In this document: positions 22,542-33,503 of the stretch, in pieces
Layout of the letters: every line of letters starts with the position of its first letter
Position numbering within the stretch: position 1 is the stretch's first letter
Origin: Ganoderma boninense
Taxonomy: Eukaryota; Basidiomycota; Agaricomycetes; Polyporales; Polyporaceae
Assembly: GCA_002900995.3 (NCBI GenBank)
Contig: CM035305.1
Location: 744,001 to 808,000 of the forward strand
Direction: 5' to 3'
DNA length: 64,000 nt
Position numbers and translations under genes: made by a program
The notes under the pieces: generated by a model
Told to the model about the DNA's origin: nothing
Databases searched by the model: none
What the model saw: only the letters and a program-made list of their open reading frames with translations

Positions 22542-22887
22542 GGAGGTTGAGGCGCTGCTGTTTTGTTGTGTGTGACGATCATCCTGTATTCTTTGCTTTC
22601 CACTCGCATCGCGCCCATCCATGCATATGTCTATGCTCACACGACCAAGTAATCATATGCCGCTTGCGTCCTCTCGCATGCTCAGCACTCCCATCGAGAA
22701 TCGCTTCAAGGTCTTCTTCAAGTCAACTAACTGCATTGGCTCCAACGTGGATATCGTACACGACAGTTGTACAGCGATGAATCGAGAACATGCGCGTTAT
22801 CGTACAGGATGAATGTCCGCTTCTCTCTTCCACGTTGTCAATGTTCGCACCGAGGAACCTTGACTAAATGCTTTCTGCTCGTCGAGT
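22542..22887. other. Convergent 3' intergenic region
   Basis: This lies between the eL28 stop and the stop of the minus-strand disordered-protein gene. It holds the two 3' untranslated regions; no further gene is seen. Confidence 0.5.
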
Positions 22888-23505
22888 TCAGAGACCGAGA
22901 GCCTTCCCCGCAGGCTGGCCGATCCTGCTCGCGACCTTGGGGGCGGTGCCGAGCTCCTTCTTCGGCCTGTTCTGCTCCGCCTTGCGGTAGAGGCTCTCCT
23001 GGATGCGGCGCTCGTGCTCGTCGCCGCCAGAGCCCTGCTGCTGCTTGCGCTTCGGGACCTCCTCTTCCTGCTGCTGTTGCTGGTGGTGGTGCTGCACCTG
23101 CTGCTCCCCTGGGGCGGCCGGGCGCGGGTAGTCGGGCGGGGTATTGTCCGCAGGCTGAGGGGGGCTCGTCTTCGGCGCGTCTCTGCGTTTGGATTTGGGG
23201 CGGGGGTGGGGGTGGGGTTTGGGGGGTTGGGTGAGGAACGGGGGACCGCTATGGTCAGCACACCACAGTAACTGTATATGCCACCAGCGTTGGCGGGAGG
23301 GAGGACATACAGCGTCGTGGTGGGCGGGCGCGGACGCGAGTTGAGCGAGAGCCTCCTGCCGCCGACTTTCACTGGGCAGAACGGACGGACGGACGCGAGG
23401 TCATTGTATGCGTGTGTTTACGCTTCGGGCGAAGGGAGGAGAGGAGCGGAGGGAGACAGACGTACTGGCGGGAGGGTGCTGTGCGAGAGCTTCGGTGCTT
23501 GCCAT
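22888..23505 (-). CDS. Small basic disordered protein, unrecognised
   Basis: Three exons (23505-23466, 23371-23311, 23248-22888) total 462 bases, 153 residues. The reading frame changes between raw open frames, so this protein appears only after splicing. Exon 1 gives MASTEALAQHPPA; exon 2 gives VGGRRLSLNSRPRPPTTT; exon 3 is Pro/Lys-rich, then has a Gln run (HHHQQQQQEEEVPKRKQQQ). It ends with a more conserved-looking segment, ERRIQESLYRKAEQNRPKKE followed by VASRIGQPAGKALGL. It is likely intrinsically disordered and basic. I do not recognise a family; the C-terminal 40 residues are the best search query. A TATA-like sequence lies 165 bases upstream of the ATG. Confidence 0.7.
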
Positions 23506-23923
23506 GATGCCGGCGGGTGTGGGGTATGCTATGTGCGTGTGCGTGTGCGTGCGAGTGCGGGACTCGGAGGAGTGAACGTGAGCTTGTGAAGACCAAGTGG
23601 GAAGAGCGGAATGGAGTGGAGTGCAAGACGATGAAGCTGAGAATGCTTCTTGTTGTCGCGGGGCTGGGTATATATGGGGGGCACTGGAGGCGGGGGCCAG
23701 CTGACCGGGGTCCACTGGGCCGCTCCAGGGCACGGGCCAGGTGGCACAGTCGAACTTAAACACCTTCCCGATTTGGGGTGGCACGCGCCGCCTTGTTGGG
23801 CGTCCATTGCGCGCTTAGCACAACTCTTCCCCAAGCCTCTCTTCCATACTTCCCAGCGCAACGCCCGGTATTGTCGCTGGGTCCCAGAAGGCTACGGTTG
23901 CGGTAGAGACAAGGCGACGAGAT
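23506..23923. other. Divergent promoter region
   Basis: Both flanking genes start from this 418-base gap. It includes a TATATAT box near 23669-23675 and an alternating GTGTGCGT tract at 23530-23555. No gene is seen. Confidence 0.5.
23669..23675 (-). promoter_or_regulatory. TATA box for the disordered-protein gene
   Basis: On the minus strand this reads ATATATA within CCCCCATATATACCC. It lies about 165 bases upstream of the ATG at 23505. Placement is plausible but untested. Confidence 0.4.
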
Positions 23924-24779
23924 ATGCGCCTGCCGACGGAAGCTCTCCTCTATGCGCTCGCTTTTTGTCTGGGTCGGGCAGCCCTGGCCTGGGCCAACAC
24001 CGAGATCGTCAACTTTGGCGTGGATCCCAGCCTGGATGTGGCCATACCCCAATCGGCGGCCTGGTGAGCACCTCTGGCCGGCAATCATACTGGTGATGGG
24101 GACTGAGCGGTGTTGTGGTGCCTACAGGCGCAGAATAGCTCCGAGTGACTCTGAGCAGCTCTTCCACGTCTTCCCGGCACCCCTCGGGACCACGCTCGCG
24201 GACGTGTGCGAGCCGGTGGAAGACAGCTCGTTCAGGGAGTGCCCACACGAGCTCTGGCTGTCCATCGGCACCGATGACGCTGCTTGGGCAGCATACACAA
24301 AGTTCACTTTGCGAATATCGTGGCCTGCCTCTGTAAGTCTCCCGGCGAGGCAGAATGGGGAACAGCACTAACCACATGCTCCGCTCTAGTCTCCCGCGGA
24401 CTTCTGCATCGACACGTATTCTCCGGAGTTGCTAGGCCGGCTCGCTTACGTGCGCGATTCTCCGCAATTGCGTGAAGCCTCCCATGCGCCTTTGACACGG
24501 CGGATGTATGCGCGGATCCGCGTCGTCAGCACGGGAGTCCTCACGCCTTCGCATGCACAGCGATTTTGTACGCCCGACCCGGTGCTGTTCATGGTCGCCG
24601 TTGAGCCGCTGCATTTCGGTGTCCTCCCAGGCTCTGTCGTCCCGACCGTTTTCGCTATAATCGCCGTCGCCGCTGTGGCGGGCGCGTTCGTTGTGCCTTT
24701 CGTTACGAGGCGTTTGGTGGCCGTTGCAGACGACGTCAGGGCAGAGTTCGCGAGCCAGCAGGTCCGGAAGACGCAATAA
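23924..24779 (+). CDS. Type I membrane or secreted protein, unrecognised
   Basis: Three exons (23924-24063, 24128-24332, 24390-24779) total 735 bases, 244 residues. The N-terminus MRLPTEALLYALAFCLG looks like a signal peptide with cleavage near ALAWA. The body is a probable lumenal beta-rich domain with four cysteines (CEPVEDSSFREC, FCIDTY, RFCTPD). A single membrane segment follows at about residues 200-222 (VVPTVFAIIAVAAVAGAFVV), then a short charged tail. This topology suits an ER or cell-surface protein, for example an accessory subunit of a GPI or glycan assembly enzyme, but I see no motif that fixes a family. All splice sites are canonical and phases agree, so the gene itself is well supported. 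Confidence 0.75.
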
Positions 24780-25774
24780 TAGGTAATTTCGTTACATAGG
24801 CCGGATGTAGATCTTACTGAATTTGTATCGCAGGCTCATTTGCACTACATACTTAGGACAGCTCTATTCCGTTGCACAAGCTCGCCTGAATGGAATCCAG
24901 CCTAGGGCCTACCTAGGGCCTCCCTATGAGGGGGTTCGAAGAACGCTCTCATCCGATTGGGTTTGCGCAAATAGGGCTGTGCAACGTCCCAGGCTTCCCC
25001 CTGTCGTGCCGGAGGTCATCTGCGCGGCGGGTGCGACATGCGTAGCTGTTCGTGGCTTGTTCGGGGGATCGTCAGGTCATGCTGGGTGCGCGGGTGTAGA
25101 AGTGGATTCCTTCTTTCTTATGGAACACATTCCGTGCTCGCTTCGCGTCGGGAACGTTCGCTCGTACTTGGAATTTGGCCTTCTGTTGAAACGGTGGCAG
25201 CGGCCGTGGTAATCGTAATCTTCGTCATATGAGCCTACGAGGATGGAGAGGCTCAATGACGTATGGGGATCCGGGGAAGACTGGGCCGAAGTCACATCTT
25301 TGTTTTTGACTGAAAAGGCATCGTCTCACTCATTGTAAACGATCTGGTTGGACTATGCTGAGAGACATCAAGAGGATCAAACTTAATTTACGTTTTTGGG
25401 TCAAACCGTGTGTGAATGGCAACCGAGTGTGGTTATCCCAGATGTCAATGTATTAGCAGCCACTCATCGTTGTTTCAATCCCTTATGCCCTCCAAATACA
25501 ATGGTCTATCAAGATGCCAGTTGTTCGTCCTGGACTATGAATGGACCATTCGGATTCCTCTTGGGGTTCGACCATTGATCGCCTTGGAGACCGCATTATC
25601 TGGAAGACCTGCCAAAGAGGGGCAATAGAGTTTGGATCTCGGCGAGCGCCGGCGTGGGGAAAGTTGCACAAGTTTCCGGACCGTGCTCCTCTTTGCTCGA
25701 AATCGACTCTTTCGCTCTCTCGGGCCTGAGTCGTCTCTGTCTCTCTTTCTCCCCTCCGCCGTCCGCTGGCAGCG
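24780..25774. other. Intergenic region, no gene recognised
   Basis: This is about 1 kb between the membrane protein and the TPR gene. A direct repeat, CCTAGGGCCTA followed by CCTAGGGCCTC, occurs at about 24900-24920. The last 100 bases are the pyrimidine-rich promoter of the TPR gene. No supported gene. Confidence 0.45.
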
Positions 25775-28707
25775 ATGCCACCCTCACCTCTCTCAGTCTC
25801 TACCTCTTCTACCGTCAGCAACTGCACTGACGACCCCAGCGCCGACATGCTCCCCACTCCTCCCTCCACACACACTTCTCGATCGACATCGCCTGTCTGT
25901 CCGGGGCTTGGCCCGGACGCCGACCTGGTAGGCGCGGACACCTCTGACATACCCTCAGCGGGCAAGAAGAAGAAAAAGAAGAAGCCGAAGAAGGCGGCCT
26001 CGAAGGCCAGGGAGGAAACGAACGGAGCTAGCGCGAGCGGGAACGGGAACGACGAGGAGCGCGACCGCCCCCCAGTCTTGTGTATCAGCCGTAACAAGCA
26101 CTGGCGGTACATCAGCTCCTACCATGTACGTGTCCATTTTTCTCCCTTGGCGATGCACGCCGTTTGACACGAGCGTTCTGTGTTGGTTGTCCATGTCTAC
26201 AGGGGCCGTGGCTGCAACTGCCGCTCGAGCTGCTCGAGTCTCTACTCGTCCTCAACCTTGATCCCGCAACCCTCTCCGCAGCTGACGCGAAGCTGCCCCC
26301 TCTGACCTCCCACTCTAACTCCTCCTATACGAACGGCTACGGCCACTCCCACAACCACCTTAACGGCCACAGCCATGCGCACCAGAAACAGCGCGACCGC
26401 GGCTTCGCTTCCCTCGCGGACTACTCTCCCCCAGATTCCCCCCGCAATACCTTCGCAGCCTTGCCCCCGCCTGCCCCCTTCCCCTCCCCCCCTCCCGGCA
26501 AGGCGACGCCCCCGCCTATCGACCCGGGCGTCTTCCGCTCTGTTACGCACATTCGCCGATTGATCGACGAGGCCGCGGAGCTTTCCGTACGCGCGAGCTC
26601 CGGGCTGTCAGCCGCAGCGCTAGGCTCCATGCGTGGGGCAGGGGGCATGAACGGGAACGCGTGGGCGACGGCGCAGAGCCTGGGCTTGGGCATGAACCCG
26701 CTGGGGGACGGAGGCGGGCGGAACGTCGCGATGAGCGCCATGCGCGTCCACCGGCTGAGGGCACTCGCGGTGCAGAAGCTCGCGGCGGCGTACAAGGCGG
26801 ACGAGATCGCGTCGAGCGTGATGGTGATGCAGGGCGGGAGCGTGTTCGACGATATCGCGGAGCGGGTGCTCAAAGTCGGTGCGTCGTCGTTTTGCTTTTG
26901 CTGCTCATGTGCGGACTTTGGGGGGACGAGCTGAATGTGTTTGTTTGCTTTGCTGGCTGAACGGATAGATCCTGGCGACGTCGATGCGCGATACGTGCAC
27001 TTTTTCCACGAGAAGATACCCTCCAGGTTTGTCTGCGAGACGTGGAGAGCAGCTGTTAACTCTGACGGTTCAGTGGATACAGGCAACTGGCGGAGTCGAC
27101 CTCGACTCAGGTTCTCGACGACCTCATAGCGGCAAATCCGCATAGACTGGAGTTCTATCGCACACGAGGCATCGTCCACTGCTTCCGCGACGAGTATGCC
27201 CTTGCCGCGAAGGACTTTACGTTCGCGATCAAGGAAGCTCGGGCGCAACGGAAAGCTCGCAATGCACATCTCAATACCAATTTGGGAGACAAGCAACGAG
27301 GGAAGGGTGCGAAGAAGAAGAAGGGCAAGGCCGGAAGTGGCAAGACCAACGGGCAGGCACCGCCCAATGGGACGAGCGCGAGCGCAGGAGGGGCCGATGG
27401 GCAGAGCGCCGACGGGTCCGATGGCGATGGCGCCGTTGTGCTGCATCCGTCTGTGCTTCCCGACGCCCCCGAGCCCATCGAACCGCAATGTCTGTTCTTG
27501 CGGGCGGCGGCGTATCTCCAACACGCAGTTTTCCTCATCGAAGACGCCATCTTCAAGCTCGAGGGGATCCGAAAGGTGCCGTCCATCGACGGGGCGGAGA
27601 TGCGTCTGTGCTATGTGGAAAATGGGCGGTACGGCGGTCTCGAGATCGGGAACCCGGACGGTCCTCTCGGGGCAACTGACGGGGCGAAGCTCCAGGCGTA
27701 CCGGGCTGTCCTTGCTGACCCAGCTTTCCGCGAGAACATCATCACGCTTGTCAAGAAGAGCATGCGCGACCACAAGCAGTTCCTCTCCCACTTCGACACG
27801 CTCGAGGGTCCGCCGGGGTACGCGGACATGGACGTCGCGCAGTGCACCGAATACGCTTTCCTCCTCACCGAGTCTCTCCGCCCCGGCAGCCAGAGCACCC
27901 CGCCGCCCATGCCCGACACCACGCCGATGTTCACCACGTACCACCCGCTGCTCGTCGAAAGCCACTTCAGCATCCTCATCTGCCTCCTCATGCTCGGAGA
28001 CTTCCCCGCGATCCTCCCCGCGTTCTCGCGCACCGCCGCGCTCGTCGACGGCCTCGAGGGCTACCCCGTGTTCCTGCCCCCACGCTCGATGGCACAGGCC
28101 GAGCTCATCGAGGTCCTCGAGCGCCTCGCTGGGGGGTGGCGGAGCGGCATCCAGCCGCACTCGCTGAGCCGCGCCAACTCGAAGCAGCTCGCCATCGAGG
28201 CACCGCCCCACTCTCTTTCTCCCGCTCCCCGAAGGCGAAGGAGATGAACCGGATCCCGACCCGCCCACCCCCGATCTCGGGGGGTCCGGGTCCTCCAGCT
28301 CGAAGCGCTCGCTCGGGGTCAACGGCTCGAGCTCGAGCTCGTGCTCCGCCCTCGTCCACTGCTCGTCCTCGTCCTCCCTCGCAGGCGACGACAGCGCCAG
28401 CGCCAACGACGACACGAATGGGGTCGAGGACGAAGAGGAGGCGCGCGCGGGGAGGGACGCAGAGCTGCGCGAGGCGCTGGACGCGATGCGGATCCTGCTC
28501 GCGCCGGTGCTGAGGCGGCAGCAGGAGAAGGCAGGGCGGGCGGCGGCGGAGAAGAACGGCAATGGGAGCGGGAGCGGCACTGGGGGCGGGAAGGCGAAGA
28601 GCAAGAAGCCGCTCAACATCAACATCCCGCTGCATGGGCCGCGGGTGGAGATCGTGCTCGCGTGGATGGCGGCGCTGTTCTTGTGCGAGCTGGACGCGGT
28701 TGCGTGA
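25775..28707 (+). CDS. Large TPR-containing protein of unknown function
   Basis: Five exons (25775-26125, 26203-26878, 26969-27026, 27083-28135, 28188-28707) sum to 2658 bases, 885 residues. A disordered N-terminus carries a polylysine run (GKKKKKKKPKKAASKA). It leads to a conserved block, KHWRYISSYHGPWLQLPLEL, and a His/Ser/Pro-rich insert. Around residues 345-395 is a tetratricopeptide-like unit, AANPHRLEFYRTRGIVHCFR then DEYALAAKDFTFAIKEAR, with another helical repeat (QCLFLRAAAYLQHAVFLIED) about 90 residues later. The C-terminal part includes YHPLLVESHFSILICLLMLG and ends with HGPRVEIVLAWMAALFLCEL. The 52-base intron at 28136-28187 is inferred: without it translation stops at 28247, and with it the frame continues in LFLPLPEGEGDEPDPDPP. 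It is probably a conserved fungal scaffold protein; its role is unknown. Confidence 0.8.
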
Positions 28708-29424
28708 ACAGGAGGAAGGGGCGGGGGCGGGGGCGGGGGCGGTTGGGGGTCTTTGCCGTAATCTTAATCTTGCGTGGGACATGGGCTGAGGGTGTGGGTG
28801 GAGAGCGGCTGGTACGTCGGGCAGTTGGGATGATGTAATATGTGTTGTTGTGCTCACGAAATTGGTATTTGTGCAAGGATTTTTCACGTTGTATGAACAC
28901 TGGGTAGTACTTCAAGTGGCCGTGGCGAGGTTTTCGGTCCCAGCATACGAGCGTCGTTGACTCCCAAACGTCCACTACCCTCATTGACGCTTGTGTGCAA
29001 CGTGAGGCTTGGGATGCGGAACCCATCACGAAGTCCACTAGTTCTGACGCACACCCAAGTTCTTGGTGCACGTCCCTGCATCCGAAGGACCAGGTTCTAA
29101 GGTCCGGACAGAGCGGGATTTTCCATGACCCCGGTCCACCGGTGCCTATCTTTGTGCATACAGGGTTCGTTCCCATCGAAGACCCATCTATAGCCACCTA
29201 TGTGGCCAGAACTCAAGGGGGCTTACGGCGTAGATGCATGCATGTGCTCTCATTGCCAATACGTGGCCACAGGCTCCCATCTGGGAAATGCTCCAGGTTT
29301 CAGGGTGATACTGGCTGTTCTCATTGGGACATTACAACCTGACAACCAATGCACCGTAAGTAACATCATTTCTACAGCGGTACGAAGAGATTTTACTGAT
29401 CCAAAATATGGAGAGGCTCCCCGC
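28708..29424. other. Intergenic region
   Basis: This is the 3' flank of the TPR gene, including a run of GGGGGC units at 28719-28740, followed by featureless sequence. No supported gene on either strand. Confidence 0.45.
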
Positions 29425-29496
29425 GCGCGTGGTGGCTAGAAGACGCGTGGTGGTTCGAAAACGCGAGGTGGTCGTTAGATGCGTGGCGATGGACGT
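29425..29496. repeat. 18-base tandem repeat, four imperfect copies
   Basis: Units begin at 29425, 29443, 29461 and 29479. Each starts RYGCGWGGYG-like (for example GCGCGTGGTGGCTAGAAG, then ACGCGTGGTGGTTCGAAA). Copies 1-3 agree at most positions; copy 4 is more diverged. It lies in non-coding DNA. Confidence 0.7.
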
Positions 29497-29821
29497 GGAA
29501 TAAGCGGGCATAACATCACAACAATGCAGGTGGCATTGTCAGAGATTGCCGGCTGCTTACTCGACGGCCTGTACACCTTCAGACGATTGAGAGGGAGGAG
29601 TGAGTTCACTTCGCAGGGAAAACAAGGGAGTCATCTCGTAAGTACTGACAGTTGGCGCCGCTGGAAGTCTCAAACTGTGTGCGCATTTTGACAAGTCTGA
29701 TTATCTTCATGACCGTTATGATCAGGTGGCGACGCTTTCTGGGACTCGGACGCGTTCTATATTGAGGCGAACACCCCCAAGACAGGACAGAACCCCCAAT
29801 CGATGGGAGCTGCACCCTCCC

Positions 29822-30096
29822 TCCCACGCAATGTCCATTGTGGACGACTCGACGGCATTGGATCGCGCGCCCTGCCGCAAGACCATCCTCAGCTCTACAT
29901 AAATGGTCAGGCATACTCCTTTTCTGATGGCTCTCCAGCTTTCGAAGCTATGACCAGAAAGCACCTGGCTGGCCATACTCTCGGGAAAGGAACTGAAGCC
30001 CCCAGAGCATTCGCCGTGTTCTTGAACATAGCGCTGCACACTCGCTCCTCACTATAAATACTCGTGAACTCAACGGGCGGACGAAGAGTCACCACC
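29822..30096 (+). repeat. Shared promoter block, copy A (hydrolase gene)
   Basis: By eye this matches the 5' flanks of both glucosidase genes (copies B and C). Landmarks in order: GACTCGACGGCATTGGATCG, TCTACATAAA, TCAGGCATACTCCTTTTC, CTTTCGAAGCT, TGGCCATACTC, TTGAACATAGCGCT, CACTCGCTCC, TATAAATA, and GGACGAAGAGTCACC just past the TATA box. Copy B has GACTCGACGTCATGGGATCG, TCTACGTAAA, TCAGGCATACTGCTTCTT, CTTTCGAAGCT, TGGTCATACTC, TTGAACATGGCGCT, CACCCGCTCC, TATAAGG and GCACGAAGAGTCACT. The colinear order and spacing rule out chance. The gene it serves is unrelated to the other two. Confidence 0.8.
30053..30060 (+). promoter_or_regulatory. TATA box of the DUF2235 gene
   Basis: TATAAATA lies 74 bases upstream of the hydrolase ATG (30134), at the same place within the shared block as the TATA boxes of the two glucosidase genes. 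Confidence 0.7.
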
Positions 30097-30133
30097 CCTC
30101 ATCCTGCTCAGTGCCCCCTCACCGTCGAGCGAG

Positions 30134-32343
30134 ATGCCAGACGACATCTTCTCTATACAGGACGCAACAAGTGCACCGAGAACGCTCGTCCTTTGCTTCG
30201 ATGGAACCGGCGACCAGTTTGACTCAGATGTGCGTAGTCCATCTGTGTCAACTCGCTCGCCGCAGTCGTACACGTCCCGTGGCTTGCTTTCAATGCGTCC
30301 GTAGCACGTCGCTGAAGGGGCGTTGCATCCCACAGAACTCCAACGTCGTCAAGTTCTTCAGCTTACTCATACGCGATCAGCACGATATGCAAATGGTGTA
30401 CTACCAGGTAGGTAGCTTGGTATGTAACCCCGATATTCATGGTTATCATACCCACCTTTGCCTCCCTCCTCGTGTAGCCTGGGATAGGGACCTATACAAG
30501 CCCACAACTTGTTACGGCTCCGGGAAGGGCTGTTTCGAAGGTACTGGACGGGATGGTTGCCTGGAACCTCGACGATCACGTTATAAGTACGTACACTCGC
30601 ACCTCCCTCTGCAATTCTGTGCCTATGTTGACTGCCCATCTTTTCAGGCGGGTACAAGTTCCTGATGCAAAACTGTGAGATCGCCCTGCCTTCCATTTCA
30701 CGCTCAGAGTTAACCCCACCCCTTTCCTTATTTTTGGGCTTTCACTCCCTCGTAGACAAGGCGGGCGACAAGATATGTTTGTTCGGTTTCTCCCGCGGGG
30801 CGTACACCGCCCGCGCGCTCGCAGGGATGCTCCACAAGGTCGGCTTGCTCCCGCCTTACAACCATCAGCAAGTTCCTTTCGCATACAAGATGTACAAGCG
30901 CACCGACCAATACGGATGGGAGCAGAGCAGGAGGTTCAAAGAGCACTTCTCGACCAACGTCAGCATCGACTTTATAGGCGTTTGGTGAGCGTTCCCCACT
31001 GGCTGTGTTCCTTCAGCGTTTGCGTTGGAAAATGGGAAGCACCCTTTTTGCTATGGACTCCCTATTCCCCCGGAAAGCTTCATTCCTGCTACGTAACGGA
31101 CACAGCACATGTGACTGATCCTCGATCATCTGTGGTCGTATAGGGACACCGTTTGCTCGGTGGGGCTCATCCACCGGCAGTTACCCTTCACCGTATCCAA
31201 CGATGCCATTCGCGTTTTTCGCCACGCACTATCCCTCGACGAGCGCCGCGCCAAGTTCAAGGCGAGTCACTACAACAATGCGGACTTGCCAAAAAACGAG
31301 ACGCAAACAAATGAGGTGACCGCGGAGCCTGAGGAGATGACCCCTGGAGCGGCCGACACCCCCGCCGTCAGCACCGAAAGGGAGATCGCTCAGATGCCTG
31401 CGGCCCGCCATGACAAGGAGAGTCCTAGACATTCGCGCATAAGGAAGAGCAGAGAGGTACTGCAGACTCAGCATGAAAAGAACTTCAACGCAACACAAGG
31501 GATATCCGGGGACACGACGGACGTTAGAGAGGTGTGGTTCGCGGGCTGCCACTGTGGTGCGTTCATTCTTCCTAATTTTCATGCTCCTCACCTTGCACCT
31601 CGCGATGCATGGTTGTGATGCCACCTAGACTGTGGCCAGTTCCCACCCGCCAGAGCATGAATGCTAACCAATACTCCCTCTCACATGCCCGCCTGCCATG
31701 CCTTACCGCAGACGTAGGCGGTGGCTCCGTGCTCGATGAGGAGAAGTACTCGTTGGCGCGTATCTCGCTCCGCTGGATGATCCGCGAGGTCTTCCGCACC
31801 AACACTGGCATCCGCTTCTCCTCCCAGCGCCTCAAGGGCATCGATCTCGATCTTCCCAAGAAGGAAAATCTGGAGGAGTTAAAATCTCAAACTACCTCTG
31901 AAAGCAAGCCACTCATCCCCAAATTTTCGAATGCAGAGATAAATGCGGAGGCCATGGATGCGTTCTGCCCAATGTATGACCAGCTACGCCTCAAGCCATG
32001 GTGGTGGATCGTGGAGGCGCTCCCGAGCAAGCAGCACAAAAACGAGGGATGGTGGAAGGATATCTCGTGAGAATTGTCGCTGATTTCCTGTGTCCCGACT
32101 GGCGAAAATGTCTTTTTGCTGACTTGAATCGCCCTTCGTATATGTAGCCTTAACCTGGGACGTGAACGGACCGTGCCGCGGAGCGAGTCGGGCACGTTCT
32201 TCGTACACTACACCGTGAAGCTCCGCGAGATGGGCGCCACGCAGGTTGGCGCGTTGGTCTCCATCGATAATCTGCCAACGCTCGAATCAGAGTACAGACC
32301 AAGGGCGAATTGGGGCGAACTACGGCCCATCTATACCAACTGA
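30134..32343 (+). CDS. DUF2235 alpha/beta hydrolase (Tle1-like)
   Basis: Eight exons (30134-30229, 30336-30407, 30478-30586, 30648-30674, 30756-30984, 31144-31556, 31712-32066, 32148-32343) total 1497 bases, 498 residues. The family signature is complete: [12 protein letters not shown] near the N-terminus, [21 protein letters not shown], and the nucleophile elbow [18 protein letters not shown] with Ser at about residue 114, then FIGVWDTVCSVG. DUF2235 proteins are serine hydrolases related to bacterial type VI phospholipase effectors; fungal members are uncharacterised and no phospholipase activity should be assumed. A charged linker (residues ~235-310) interrupts the domain. No signal peptide is seen, so it is probably cytosolic. 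Its 5' flank is shared with the GH31 genes downstream. Confidence 0.9.
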
Positions 32344-33194
32344 GCCGATGAACGAATTGGCTCAGGTTTAGGGTCGTCATCGTACTTTGCATAGGCTGAC
32401 GATGGTTGGGGTGGGAGGAAGGGACAGTCAGCGTGTTGTGCTGGTGGCATGCTGCGAGTCTATGTACTTGGTGCAAAGCATTTGTGCAAGCGCTTTGGGG
32501 CTGTACAATCAGTGAATCACAGTGGTGCAGGTCGTGGCGTGGATCGTAGCTCTGGTTAGATACTTGTTAATTACGCCTCGTCTCCGAGTCTCTTCGACGA
32601 GCTAACATCAGATGATCGGAGGGTTTGTCTGGATATCAATATGCCACGACCGAGACTCGAGACCCTGACGGTGGTTGTACTCCACCTTTGCACCTCACAT
32701 GCAGCCTTCAAGCCGTTCGCAGGCAAGTTCGGGTCTCGGCCCCAGGCCTCTCAGGCTCAGCCTCAGGAGGCTGCTAGTAAACCCCTTCACAGTTTCGTTC
32801 ATCCTACGCACACGAGTACATCACGGTACTGAGTAATCCAAGTTATAGTTATGGTAGTACTGCTACTCCGAGTCTAAATTCTGTTATCTGAACCTGTGCC
32901 ATAACTTTACTACAGTACTTCAAAACATGTACACTGCAGGTAACAGTGTAAGCAGTGCACGACTGATGCATAGGCTTACATAATAAGGTCAGGCACCCGG
33001 GCCGCTCAAGGGCAGGTTCTCGTCTGCGTTCGTAGTCACTCTGGCAACGCCAGCTCCCTGCTATTCCACAGCCTGAGCTTTCGACTCCCACGACTGACGA
33101 AAACATGGCCATCTTCTCTTTGCCACTCCATTTCTTCTCATAATCTCACGGATAGGACAAGCAACGTCGGTCGATGAGGTCTGTCGCTATGCTC
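32344..33194. other. Intergenic region, no gene recognised
   Basis: This 850-base gap between the hydrolase and the shared promoter block of the first glucosidase has only short open frames without motifs. Confidence 0.45.
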
Positions 33195-33470
33195 CCACGG
33201 GGTGCCGACTCGACGTCATGGGATCGTGCCCCCGCCGAAGACATCCAAAGTTCTACGTAAACCCTCAGGCATACTGCTTCTTCCGACAGCTCTGCGCCTT
33301 TCGAAGCTGGGTTGAGAGTGCGCCTGACTGGTCATACTCCCTCCTTCGGCACCCGCAATTCAATCTCCCCCGGAGGTCCAGTCATGGCGTTGAACATGGC
33401 GCTCTACACCCGCTCCTATAAGGACCCTGAAATGGCCGCACGAAGAGTCACTCACGACGACCTCAACTTT
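33195..33470 (+). repeat. Shared promoter block, copy B (first glucosidase)
   Basis: This is the counterpart of copies A and C. It shares the longest landmark series with A, and with C it shares CCCACGGNGGTG, ACGTCATGGGA, CTTTCGAANCTGGG, GTGCGCCTGACYGG and ACGACGACCTC. An open frame runs through it (from 33312), but it is upstream of the likely transcription start, so it is not counted as coding. Confidence 0.8.
33417..33423 (+). promoter_or_regulatory. TATA box of the first glucosidase gene
   Basis: TATAAGG lies 87 bases before the chosen ATG at 33504. The second glucosidase has TATAAAAAG 85 bases before its ATG, which supports both start calls. Confidence 0.6.
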
Positions 33471-33503
33471 CTTCGCTCTCTTCTTCGCTGGCTGCTCTTT
33501 GCA

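Noticed and set aside
22085..22780. Plus-strand open frame of 231 codons within and after the eL28 gene
   Set aside because: It runs through the eL28 intron and last exon in a wrong frame; no similarity or splice support.
24900..24945. tRNA-like GGGTTCGAA (B-box-like) sequence
   Set aside because: No matching A box, acceptor stem or anticodon arm could be drawn around it.
26421..28625. Minus-strand open frame of 734 codons across the TPR gene
   Set aside because: It is antisense to a spliced gene with recognisable TPR helices on the plus strand. Its product is Ser/Pro/Glu/Arg low complexity created by GC-rich third positions.
33312..33503. Upstream extension of the first glucosidase (ATG at 33312, 33384 or 33432)
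   Set aside because: It spans the shared promoter block and the TATA box. The second copy starts at the equivalent of 33504, and the extension has no counterpart there.
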